Shown: positions 1 to 5,976, counted from the first letter of the stretch. The stretch is 6,215 nucleotides of DNA from Bacteroidia bacterium (GCA_030539475.1 JAUNRY010000132.1:1-6215); one strand, 5' to 3'. Notes: a model not told the origin generated them from the letters alone. Numbers and translations are program-made.

Positions 1-4
1 GTTT

Positions 5-1294
5 ATGAAAAATAGAATTGACGTCATAACGTTGGGTTGTTCCAAAAATCTGGTGGATTCCGAACTGCTGATGCGACAACTTGTTGCCAACGGATACACC
101 GTGGAGCACGATCCGGCCAATCCCAAAGGCGAGATTGCGGTTATCAATACCTGCGGTTTCATTGGCGATGCCAAAGAAGAATCCATCAATATGATTCTGG
201 AATTTGCTGAAGCGAAAAAATCGAACAGACTGAAAAAACTGTTTGTAATGGGATGTTTATCGGAACGTTACGTGAACGAATTGCAGGCAGAAATTCCCGA
301 AGTAGATAAGTTTTACGGTAAGTTTGCCTGGAAAAACCTGATTTCCGATTTGGGCAAATCGTATTACAAAGACCTGGAGTTCGACCGCTCACTTTCCACG
401 CCGCCGCATTACGCCTACATAAAAATATCGGAAGGATGCGACCGCACGTGCTCCTATTGTTCCATTCCCATCATGACGGGCAAGCACAAATCGCGCCCGA
501 TGGAAGATATAGAGCAGGAAATTCGCCGCCTCACGGCGCAAGGTGTCCGCGAGTTTCAGTTTATCGCGCAAGACCTCACCTACTACGGACTTGACCGGTA
601 CAAACAAATGAAACTGCCCGAGTTGATGGAGCGCGTTGCCGATATCAAAGGCGCCGACTGGATTCGGCTGCATTACGCCTATCCGGCACATTTCCCGACG
701 GATTTACTGCGCGTTATCCGCGAACGCGAAAATGTTTGCAATTACCTCGACATTGCTTTGCAGCACATCAGCGACCCAATGTTGCAAAAAATGCGGCGAA
801 ATATCTCCAAACAGCAAACCATCGATTTGATTGCCCGGTTTCGGGAAGAAGTGCCGGGAATTCACCTGCGTACAACCATGATGGTAGGGCATCCCGGCGA
901 AACGCAACACGATTTTGAAGAACTCGTGGAATTTGTAAAACAAACCCGTTTCGAGCGTCTGGGCGCTTTTCCGTATTCGCACGAAGACGATACGTATTGC
1001 GATAAAAACTATACCGACGACATCCCTGCCGACGTAAAACAAGAAAGAATGAACGCTTTGATGGATGTTCAGGAATCCATTGCGGCAGCCATCAACGAAG
1101 AAAAAGTGGGAAAAACCCTCAAGGTGATTATCGACAGAGAAGACGAGGATTATTACGTGGGACGCACCGAGTTTGATTCCCCCGAAGTGGACGGCGAAGT
1201 ATTGATTGAAAAACAAATCCCGTTGAAAACTGGAGAATTTTACAACGTGAAAATTTTATCGGCTTTGCCTTTTGATTTGATAGGAATTGTTTAA
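5..1294 (+). CDS. rimO: Ribosomal protein S12 methylthiotransferase RimO
   Basis: Radical SAM methylthiotransferase that adds a methylthio group to the conserved aspartate of ribosomal protein S12, in the cytoplasm. The 429 residues show the family order. The N-terminal methylthiotransferase domain (about 1-125) has cysteines C12, C50 and C84 for the first 4Fe-4S cluster, in the contexts LGCSKNLVDSE, NTCGFI and MGCLSER. The radical SAM domain (about 135-365) carries C145, C149 and C152 (CDRTCSYC), followed by the RimO-typical IPIMTGKHKSRP. The TRAM-like RNA/protein-binding domain runs from about 368 to the end. CDRxCSYC with TGKHKSRP favours RimO over the tRNA enzyme MiaB. Length fits the Bacteroidales family (about 430). 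The ATG at base 5 gives the normal N-terminus; only four bases precede it, so its promoter and upstream neighbour are not visible. The TAA stop lies 24 bases before the next gene on the same strand, suggesting cotranscription. No key residue is missing. Confidence 0.96.
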   Translation: MKNRIDVITLGCSKNLVDSELLMRQLVANGYTVEHDPANPKGEIAVINTCGFIGDAKEESINMILEFAEAKKSNRLKKLFVMGCLSERYVNELQAEIPEVDKFYGKFAWKNLISDLGKSYYKDLEFDRSLSTPPHYAYIKISEGCDRTCSYCSIPIMTGKHKSRPMEDIEQEIRRLTAQGVREFQFIAQDLTYYGLDRYKQMKLPELMERVADIKGADWIRLHYAYPAHFPTDLLRVIRERENVCNYLDIALQHISDPMLQKMRRNISKQQTIDLIARFREEVPGIHLRTTMMVGHPGETQHDFEELVEFVKQTRFERLGAFPYSHEDDTYCDKNYTDDIPADVKQERMNALMDVQESIAAAINEEKVGKTLKVIIDREDEDYYVGRTEFDSPEVDGEVLIEKQIPLKTGEFYNVKILSALPFDLIGIV

Positions 1295-1299
1295 CTTTG
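1292..1299 (+). promoter_or_regulatory. Possible Bacteroidota -7 promoter element overlapping the rimO stop codon
   Basis: TAACTTTG matches the Bacteroides primary-sigma -7 consensus TAnnTTTG exactly, and its first three bases are the rimO TAA stop codon. A TTTG at 1271-1274 lies 17 bases upstream and could serve as the -33 element (consensus TTTG). Transcription would begin near 1306, leaving a leader of roughly 13 nucleotides before the ATG at 1319. This would let the two HU-like genes be expressed separately from rimO. The motif is short and T-rich sequence is common here, so a chance match remains possible. Confidence 0.4.
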
Positions 1300-1318
1300 A
1301 GCATTAAATTTCAAAAAA

Positions 1319-2299
1319 ATGAACGAAAACCTGATTAACCAACTTTCGGAACGCCTCAACTGGACACCGGCGAAAATATCGGAAACGCTGGGAGTTGCCA
1401 TGCGGTTAATGAACGAAGAGTTACCGGAAAATACACAAATTTCCATTCCCGCAACCGGTGAAAGAGATACTTCGGTAGTCAGTTACGAGAAAAAAACAAG
1501 CCGGAAATTTGTTTCCGAACTCACGCAGCCGCTCCAGTGGACACGCGACCAAGTATCCGATGTGTTGCGTACCGCTTTCGATATGATGAACGAGAAAACT
1601 TCGGAAGATATGGAAATGTTTGTCCCCGTAAGAAATGAAGATCCGGCAACGCCGCTTCGTTTTGAGAAAAGAACAAACAAAGATCTTCAGGAAGAAATAC
1701 GGCAACTTATGGATTCTACCCACGCAAAAATATCCGATGCGTTGGATTTGGCCGTAACAGCCATGTATGAACAGTATCCCGACGATTTGGAGGTTTTTGT
1801 TCCTATCCGGCAACAAGTTCCCGAACCGGCTCATCGGGAGCTGGTTATAAAGTTTCTGCCGCATCAGGAAACCGCGCAACAGCAGCCCGAAACAGATTCA
1901 AATTCAGATACAGCCGAAACAACAGTGGCAGAGCAACCCACACCCGCGGACAGGATTGAGGATGAACTGCCTCAACAAGAAGAACCGGAACCGGCGCACG
2001 ATGTGGTATTCGTCTCCGAACCGAAAAAAGACAGGTTAACTACCGACGATATCGTAGCCGGGCTGTCGCATCCATTGAATTGGGAGCAGTCGAAAACATC
2101 GAATATATTAGACGCGGTGGTGGATATAATCAATGAAAAACTGGCGGAAAACGCTCAGATTTTTATTCCTGATTTTGGCGTTTTTCAAACCCAAAAGAAA
2201 ATCGAGCACATTGCTGTGGATAGCGGCACTCACCAACGCTATTTAGTTCCACCGAAAATTGTGGCTACTTTCAAGCCGGTTTCGGGAGTAAGAAATTAA
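1319..2299 (+). CDS. Tandem HU/IHF-like protein with four repeat units, one with an arm
   Basis: A 326-residue protein of four copies of an HU/IHF-like unit: residues 3-57, 62-117, 121-179 and 241-319. Each has two amphipathic helices with a recurring ISxxL (or close variant) and MNE/INE, then a strand ending in I/F-x-P (SIPATG, FVPVRN, FVPIRQ, FIPDFG). Units 1-3 stop after a short hairpin and lack the long DNA-binding arm. Unit 4 keeps the full layout, with FGVF (286-289), an arm of ordinary length and a closing ATFKP (316-320). A Gln/Glu/Pro/Thr-rich, probably disordered linker (180-240) separates unit 3 from unit 4. HU family members bind DNA as dimers, so the repeats may pair within one chain. 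No signal peptide or membrane segment is visible, so it should be cytoplasmic. The ATG at 1319 follows an A-rich leader and precedes the first helix directly. I know of no named gene with this layout; the HU assignment rests on motif order and is strongest for unit 4. DNA binding is inferred. Confidence 0.8.
   Translation: MNENLINQLSERLNWTPAKISETLGVAMRLMNEELPENTQISIPATGERDTSVVSYEKKTSRKFVSELTQPLQWTRDQVSDVLRTAFDMMNEKTSEDMEMFVPVRNEDPATPLRFEKRTNKDLQEEIRQLMDSTHAKISDALDLAVTAMYEQYPDDLEVFVPIRQQVPEPAHRELVIKFLPHQETAQQQPETDSNSDTAETTVAEQPTPADRIEDELPQQEEPEPAHDVVFVSEPKKDRLTTDDIVAGLSHPLNWEQSKTSNILDAVVDIINEKLAENAQIFIPDFGVFQTQKKIEHIAVDSGTHQRYLVPPKIVATFKPVSGVRN
1325..2275 (+). repeat. Four in-frame HU-like domain repeats
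   Basis: Coding repeat units at 1325-1489, 1502-1669, 1679-1855 and 2039-2275. They are diverged at DNA level but align well as protein: LNW, LQW and LNW occupy the same place in units 1, 2 and 4, the second helix ends in MNE, MNE, MYE and INE, and the following strand ends in the I/F-x-P signature. The first three are nearly contiguous with 3- to 4-residue spacers; the fourth follows a 61-residue linker. The pattern suggests old internal duplications followed by arm loss in units 1-3, or arm gain or retention only in unit 4. Confidence 0.75.
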
Positions 2300-2320
2300 T
2301 CCGACAAAACAACACAAATC

Positions 2321-3673
2321 ATGAGTGAGAAACTAAATCTTAAGGAACTAAGCCTGCTTTTATCGCAACGCTCCAATTTGTCGGAACAAGAGGCGGAAGT
2401 CTTCTTGAAAGAGTTGTTTAACGTCATTTCCGGTTCGCTATCGGACAGCGATCAGGTAAGCATCAAAGATTTCGGGACTTTTAAATTATCGTCCGACGAC
2501 ACCGAAAACAACGCGGAAAAAGAAATAGATTTCTCTCCCGATAAAGAGCTGGAAGAACTGGTCAACAAACCGTTTTCGCATTTTGAACCTACGCTGATAA
2601 ACGAAGGTATTGATTTCGGCGATGCCAACCTGACTGAAGAAGAAGACGGCGCAGGCGATGTAGATGAAGATGTGCCTGATGACACGCCCGAAGAGAATTT
2701 GCCCGAACCACCGGCCGAAGATGCGCCTGTTTCGGAACCGATAGAAATAACCCATGAGCCGGTTGTAGAAGACAACGTGCCGGAAGCAGAATATGAACCT
2801 GATGAGCTACTTGTTGAAGACAATGTTCCCGAAGCTGAACATGAGTCCGTAGAATCCGACGAGTCCCAACCGGATCCCATCACCGAAGAGGAGAATATAG
2901 AAGAAGAACCTGTGCCGGAAGGCTTAGAGCCTATTATTGAACGGGAAGACAGGGAAAGCCATTTCACCGGGCACACGAGGCCGGCGGAGCCTGCTTATTT
3001 CAGAAACGATACCGCCAAAAATGATAGAAAACCGAGGCCTAAAAAAAGAAATACAATAATTGTTTTTTCCATAATAGGAGCTTTGGCGCTAATTGGCATA
3101 ATTTTTTTTCTGATTAATTTTTTCGGATTGAGGTCCGCGCAAAAAATGGAGTACATAGAACTGAAACCCGTCGATTCTGTTTATTCCGATGAGTTGTCGC
3201 CGGGCTATGTTTTTTCGGATTCCGCCACTCTTTCTGATGAAATTGCCGGCGGCGATAGCGCCATTATTGACAACAATCCCGTTGAGCAGGCTAATGTCCC
3301 TGTCGGCGAGGCAGTAGCAGAAGAACCGCCGATGGAAAATGAGCCAGTTGTTCAACAATCCGCCACAAAAGAATCGATACCCGTTACTCAGAGCGTTACA
3401 ACGCGATCGCAACCCACAACAGCACGAAAAACAGCTACCCTGAATGCCGGCGAAAACCTTCGCGATTTGGCTTTCAGAACCTTGGGACACAGAGAATTTT
3501 GGGTGTATATCTACTTAAAAAATGAAAGCCGGATAAATGATCCCAACGTGGTGCCGGCAGGCTCGGAATTAATTTTGCCCACGCAATCGGATTATAAAAT
3601 GAATCCAAAAGATCCGTATTCAATTGCAGATGCCAGAGACTTGGGGTACGAGGTTCTGCGGAAGTTGCAGTGA
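2321..3673 (+). CDS. Membrane-anchored HU-domain protein with periplasmic LysM-like domain
   Basis: A 450-residue bitopic protein. Residues 1-91 are HU-like: two helices, then IKDFGTFKL (48-56), and after only about 14 residues the closing FSPDKELEELVNKPF. This closing segment is typical of a Bacteroidales HU-derived family; the arm with the usual RNPxTG-like tip is almost wholly missing. Residues 98-210 are very acidic and proline-rich, probably extended and disordered, with a 16-residue tandem repeat at 148-179. A basic stretch (RKPRPKKRN, 236-244) precedes one transmembrane helix (245-270); by the positive-inside rule the N-terminus is cytoplasmic. A Ser/Thr/Pro-rich periplasmic linker leads to a LysM-like domain at 372-421, with GENLRDLA, LGHREFW, and DPNVVPAG plus LILP. 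LysM domains generally bind peptidoglycan. It starts 21 bases after the tandem-HU gene, with no Shine-Dalgarno sequence but an A-rich leader, as usual in Bacteroidota. Function is unknown; the architecture suggests a cytoplasm-to-cell-wall connector. A different partner than DNA is likely for the cytoplasmic domain. Confidence 0.83.
   Translation: MSEKLNLKELSLLLSQRSNLSEQEAEVFLKELFNVISGSLSDSDQVSIKDFGTFKLSSDDTENNAEKEIDFSPDKELEELVNKPFSHFEPTLINEGIDFGDANLTEEEDGAGDVDEDVPDDTPEENLPEPPAEDAPVSEPIEITHEPVVEDNVPEAEYEPDELLVEDNVPEAEHESVESDESQPDPITEEENIEEEPVPEGLEPIIEREDRESHFTGHTRPAEPAYFRNDTAKNDRKPRPKKRNTIIVFSIIGALALIGIIFFLINFFGLRSAQKMEYIELKPVDSVYSDELSPGYVFSDSATLSDEIAGGDSAIIDNNPVEQANVPVGEAVAEEPPMENEPVVQQSATKESIPVTQSVTTRSQPTTARKTATLNAGENLRDLAFRTLGHREFWVYIYLKNESRINDPNVVPAGSELILPTQSDYKMNPKDPYSIADARDLGYEVLRKLQ
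2762..2857 (+). repeat. Two tandem 48-bp units in the acidic linker
   Basis: Two 48-bp in-frame units (2762-2809 and 2810-2857) encode two 16-residue copies, both containing VEDNVPEAE followed by an aromatic or histidine and more acidic residues. The copies differ mostly at third codon positions, so the repeat is old or maintained by selection on the protein. They lengthen the acidic, proline-rich spacer between the HU-like domain and the membrane. Slippage here could change spacer length without breaking the frame. Confidence 0.75.
3053..3130 (+). other. Transmembrane helix coding segment
   Basis: Encodes residues 245-270 of the HU/LysM-like protein, about 26 residues dominated by I, F, L, V, A and G with no charge. 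It follows the cluster RKPRPKKRN, with R271 just after it. The charge bias predicts N-in, C-out insertion across the inner membrane. Its internal position after a long hydrophilic region makes it a stop-transfer/signal-anchor type helix, not a cleaved signal peptide. Confidence 0.85.
3434..3583 (+). other. LysM-like domain coding segment
   Basis: Encodes residues 372-421. The pattern follows LysM: a first strand, GENLRDLA as the first helix, LGHREFW leading to IYLKNESRI, then the second-strand signature DPNVVPAGSELILP. The LGxxxxW, DPNxVPAG form resembles the LysM variant found in small periplasmic proteins. A 29-residue tail rich in charged residues follows. Assigned by motif only; a profile search would settle it. 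Confidence 0.75.
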
Positions 3674-3753
3674 GTAAATAAAAAAATATTACACTTTTTC
3701 CGGAATCGGAAGATTGCGCCTCGCGGTTTTGAGCGGCATGGCGTGTCCGGAAC

Positions 3754-3792
3754 AAAAATCAGCCCGACATATAAATGCCGGGCTGATTTTTT
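3754..3792. terminator. Bidirectional intrinsic terminator between convergent operons
   Basis: A 17-bp inverted repeat (3754-3770 and 3775-3791) around a 4-base loop, with core ATCAGCCCG/CGGGCTGAT and flanks of A5 on the left and T6 on the right, so either strand gives a hairpin with a U-tract. The single imperfect pair (3767 against 3778) is an A-C mismatch in the plus-strand transcript but a G-U wobble in the minus-strand transcript, so the stem is uninterrupted for RNA coming from sucCD. It starts 80 bases after the stop of the LysM-like gene and ends 14 bases after the sucD stop, so it probably ends both units. Confidence 0.88.
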
Positions 3793-3806
3793 GGATTCGG
3801 AAAGGG

Positions 3807-4673
3807 TTATAACCTGCTCTTCAGCAATTCCGGAATTTGGCTGGGCTCCTTGGCCACGGGAACTCCCACGGCTTCGAAAGCCGCTATTTTTTCGGCCGCT
3901 GTGCCCGATCCGCTGGAGATGATGGCTCCCGCGTGTCCCATCTGTTTTCCGGGAGGCGCTTGTTGCCCGGCAATAAATGCGGCCACCGGTTTGGTAACAT
4001 GTTTTTTAATGTATTCGGCAGCACGTTCTTCCGCATCGCCGCCAATTTCTCCGATAAGAGCTATGGAATCGGTTTCCGGATCGTTCTGGAACATTTCCAG
4101 CAATTCCTGATAATACAATCCCACAATCGGGTCGCCACCCACGCCCACGGCGGTAGATTGCCCCATTCCGTTGGAAGTGAGGTTGTAAACTACTTCGTAG
4201 GTAAGGGTCCCGCTGCGGCTGATTACGCCGGTTGAGCCTTGTTTAAAAATCATAGTCGGCATGATGCCCACCATGCTTTTTTCGGGAGAAATCAATCCCG
4301 GACAATTGGGGCCGATAAGGTTGGCACCTTTTAATTTAATGTAACGGTAAACTTCCACCACATCGAGAGTTGGAACTCCCTCGGTGATGCAGATAATGAG
4401 TTTTACGCCGGCATCGGCCGCTTCCATCATAGCGTCTTTGGCAAAGGGAGCCGGAACGAAAATTACCGATGTGTTGGCTTCCGTTTCTTTCACGGCGTCG
4501 CGTACGGTATTAAAAACGGGGATTCCTTCCACATTTTCTCCTGCTTTGCCGGGCGATGTTCCGCCCACTACGTTTGTGCCGTAGGCTTTCATTTTTGAGG
4601 CGTGAAATCCGCCGTCGCGCCCGGTGATTCCCTGAACGATTAATCGTGTATTTTTATCTATTAGAATGCTCAT
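3807..4673 (-). CDS. sucD: Succinyl-CoA synthetase (succinate-CoA ligase) alpha subunit
   Basis: Alpha subunit of succinyl-CoA synthetase, which interconverts succinyl-CoA plus NDP and phosphate with succinate, CoA and NTP, in the cytoplasm. The 288 residues match the usual length (E. coli 289). The N-terminal CoA-binding Rossmann domain has GITGRDG (15-21). GPNCPG lies at 121-126. The ligase domain carries the phosphorylated active-site histidine, H247, in GHAGAI, with E209 in IGEIGG as the partner glutamate that contacts phosphohistidine in the E. coli enzyme. All key residues are present. It lies downstream of sucC in the same direction, 59 bases apart, and ends just before a strong terminator, so the two are probably cotranscribed. 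The start is preceded by AAAATTAATCAA with no Shine-Dalgarno sequence. In anaerobic Bacteroidales this enzyme can serve the succinate/propionate route as well as partial TCA reactions; which applies here is inferred. Confidence 0.96.
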   Translation of the reverse strand: MSILIDKNTRLIVQGITGRDGGFHASKMKAYGTNVVGGTSPGKAGENVEGIPVFNTVRDAVKETEANTSVIFVPAPFAKDAMMEAADAGVKLIICITEGVPTLDVVEVYRYIKLKGANLIGPNCPGLISPEKSMVGIMPTMIFKQGSTGVISRSGTLTYEVVYNLTSNGMGQSTAVGVGGDPIVGLYYQELLEMFQNDPETDSIALIGEIGGDAEERAAEYIKKHVTKPVAAFIAGQQAPPGKQMGHAGAIISSGSGTAAEKIAAFEAVGVPVAKEPSQIPELLKSRL

Positions 4674-4682
4674 TTGATTAAT

Positions 4683-4710
4683 TTTGAGTTTTGAGTTATA
4701 AGTTTTGAGT
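4683..4710. repeat. Heptamer array (TTTGAGT)4 in the sucC-sucD spacer
   Basis: Four consecutive 7-bp units on the plus strand: TTTGAGT (4683-4689), TTTGAGT (4690-4696), TATAAGT (4697-4703) and TTTGAGT (4704-4710). Read in the direction of transcription they are ACTCAAA units ending 9 bases before the sucD start codon, so the array forms the sucD leader. Similar intergenic heptamer repeats are known from cyanobacteria and, as I recall, some Bacteroidota. Confidence 0.8.
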
Positions 4711-4715
4711 AAAAT

Positions 4716-4750
4716 AAGTCGGCAGCCAATGGCTAATAGCCAACGGCCAA
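4716..4750. repeat. Second heptamer array (TTGGCTA type) overlapping the sucC 3' end
   Basis: In sucC orientation the units read TTGGCCG, TTGGCTA, TTAGCCA, TTGGCTG and a weaker CCGACTT, running from 4750 down to 4716. The first two and the start of the third fall inside sucC and encode its last residues, LAVGY, and the TAG stop at 4733-4735. The rest is intergenic. The unit differs from that of the neighbouring TTTGAGT array but has the same length, and five bases separate the arrays. Confidence 0.7.
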
Positions 4751-5872
4751 TTCTACCGCTTTCTTACCGGCTTCGCCCATGGTTTCCGCCACGTGGAATT
4801 TGGAGCCCTGCAACAGCGCACGGCCTTCTTTCTCGTTGGTTCCGGTCAAACGTATTACAATGGGTATATCGGTTTGTATTTGATTAAAAGCTTCCAGTAA
4901 TCCTTTTGCCACATCGTCGCATCGGGTGATTCCGCCGAAAATATTGATAAGCACTACTTTCACGTTCTTGTCGCTCAGCAAAAGTTTCATTGCCTCGATT
5001 ACTTTTGTGGGATTGGAACTTCCGCCGATATCGAGGAAGTTGGCAGGTTCTCCGCCATATAATTTTATCATATCCATGGTTGCCATGGCCAAACCGGCGC
5101 CGTTCACCATGCATCCGATTTCTCCACCCAAGTGCACATAACTGAATCCTTTGCTTTTGGCGTTTTGCTCTTTCTTTTCTTCTTGGGTGGGCTCGAAAAG
5201 CGCGGCGATTTTGGGACGGCGGTAAAGAGCATTGTCATCGAAAGTCATTTTTGCGTCAATGGCCTTTAACTCGCCTTCTTCGGTGAGTACCAGCGGATTG
5301 ATTTCAGCCAACGACGCGTCGGTGTCCACAAAAAGTTTATATAGTTTTTGGAAAATTTTGGCAGCTTCACGAACCTGTTTAATGTCGTCGAACAGTTTAA
5401 AAGCAGCTTCTCGCGCTAGGTAATCGGGAACTCCGATAAGCGGATCGATAACTATTTTGTGGATTTTTTCGGGGGTGTCGTGCGCCACCACCTCAATGTC
5501 CATTCCGCCTTCGCGGCTCAGCATCAGGATGGTAGATTTCGAGTTCCTGTCTATTACGTAGCTTACATAATATTCCGACGCTATGTTTACCGCTTTTCCA
5601 ACAAGTACTCTGTCAACAATAAATCCTTTTATATCCATCCATAAAATGTTGGCTGCATGTTGCCGTAGCTCTATTTCATCTTTGGCGAGTTTTACCCCGC
5701 CGGCTTTTCCGCGCCCTCCGGTATGAACCTGCGCTTTTACCACCACTAACGGGGCATCCAGTTCTTCATATGCCCGCACTGCATCCTCTACGTTGCGACA
5801 AATGTATGCTTTGTCCACCGGTAGCCCGTACGATGCGAATAATTCTCTTGCCTGATATTCATGAATTTTCAT
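4733..5872 (-). CDS. sucC: Succinyl-CoA synthetase (succinate-CoA ligase) beta subunit
   Basis: Beta, nucleotide-binding subunit of succinyl-CoA synthetase; partners SucD in the cytoplasm. The 379 residues are slightly shorter than E. coli SucC (388). The N-terminal ATP-grasp domain begins MKIHEYQARELF and has K46 and the glycine-rich loop GGRGKAG (52-58). Likely Mg-binding residues are N192 (AEINPL) and D206 (AIDAKMTFDD), with the same spacing as E. coli N199 and D213. The C-terminal ligase domain shows VNGAGLAMATMD (256-267), FLDIGGSSNP (279-288) and IFGGITRCD (311-319). The DIGGSSNPTK form differs from E. coli; whether the enzyme prefers ATP or GTP cannot be decided by eye. First gene of the sucCD pair. 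The start gives the standard family N-terminus. The last five residues are encoded within a heptamer repeat array, so the C-terminal end may be lineage-specific. Confidence 0.96.
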   Translation of the reverse strand: MKIHEYQARELFASYGLPVDKAYICRNVEDAVRAYEELDAPLVVVKAQVHTGGRGKAGGVKLAKDEIELRQHAANILWMDIKGFIVDRVLVGKAVNIASEYYVSYVIDRNSKSTILMLSREGGMDIEVVAHDTPEKIHKIVIDPLIGVPDYLAREAAFKLFDDIKQVREAAKIFQKLYKLFVDTDASLAEINPLVLTEEGELKAIDAKMTFDDNALYRRPKIAALFEPTQEEKKEQNAKSKGFSYVHLGGEIGCMVNGAGLAMATMDMIKLYGGEPANFLDIGGSSNPTKVIEAMKLLLSDKNVKVVLINIFGGITRCDDVAKGLLEAFNQIQTDIPIVIRLTGTNEKEGRALLQGSKFHVAETMGEAGKKAVELAVGY

Positions 5873-5913
5873 GGGCCTTTCAAATTTTATTTAGTATTGA
5901 ATTAATATTTTCG

Positions 5914-5921
5914 TAAAAGTA
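5914..5921 (-). promoter_or_regulatory. Possible -7 element for sucCD
   Basis: On the minus strand this reads TACTTTTA, one mismatch from the Bacteroidota -7 consensus TAnnTTTG. Transcription would start near 5906 and give a leader of about 35 nucleotides. No clear TTTG lies at the expected -33 distance; only a T-run (minus strand, about 5943-5948) is found, around 21 bases upstream. Weak, but the best candidate close to the gene. Confidence 0.25.
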
Positions 5922-5934
5922 GGAAATTTTTCCT
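5921..5934. promoter_or_regulatory. Short inverted repeat upstream of sucC
   Basis: AGGAAATTTTTCCT is a perfect 6-bp inverted repeat (AGGAAA/TTTCCT) around TT. It abuts the candidate sucC -7 element and would sit between -7 and -33, where a repressor or activator could bind. AT-rich palindromes of this size arise by chance, so an operator role is only a suggestion. Confidence 0.25.
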
Positions 5935-5976
5935 GATTGGAGAAAAAAATCATCTCTTTTTTACTTGAAATGATTA

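Noticed and set aside
704..1216. Minus-strand open frame of 170 codons inside rimO
   Set aside because: Lies wholly within a well-conserved gene, composition is phenylalanine- and histidine-rich as expected for an antisense shadow, and no family is recognisable.
2452..2976. Minus-strand open frame of 174 codons, extremely serine-rich, opposite the HU/LysM-like gene
   Set aside because: It is the antisense reading of the acidic linker codons, which yields runs of serine. No leader, no recognisable domain, and the plus-strand gene is well supported.
3698..3711. Small hairpin TTCCG-GAAT-CGGAA after the LysM-like gene, as a separate terminator
   Set aside because: Only 5 bp and the T-run precedes it instead of following it; the 17-bp hairpin downstream is a far better terminator.
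4384..4584. Plus-strand open frames opposite sucD and sucC (for example 66 codons here)
   Set aside because: Shadows of strongly conserved minus-strand genes with intact catalytic motifs; nothing in their sequence or leaders supports expression.
5881..5889. Minus-strand TAAAATTTG as the sucC -7 promoter element
   Set aside because: The spacing within the motif is one base too long and it lies only 8 bases from the sucC start codon, leaving almost no leader.
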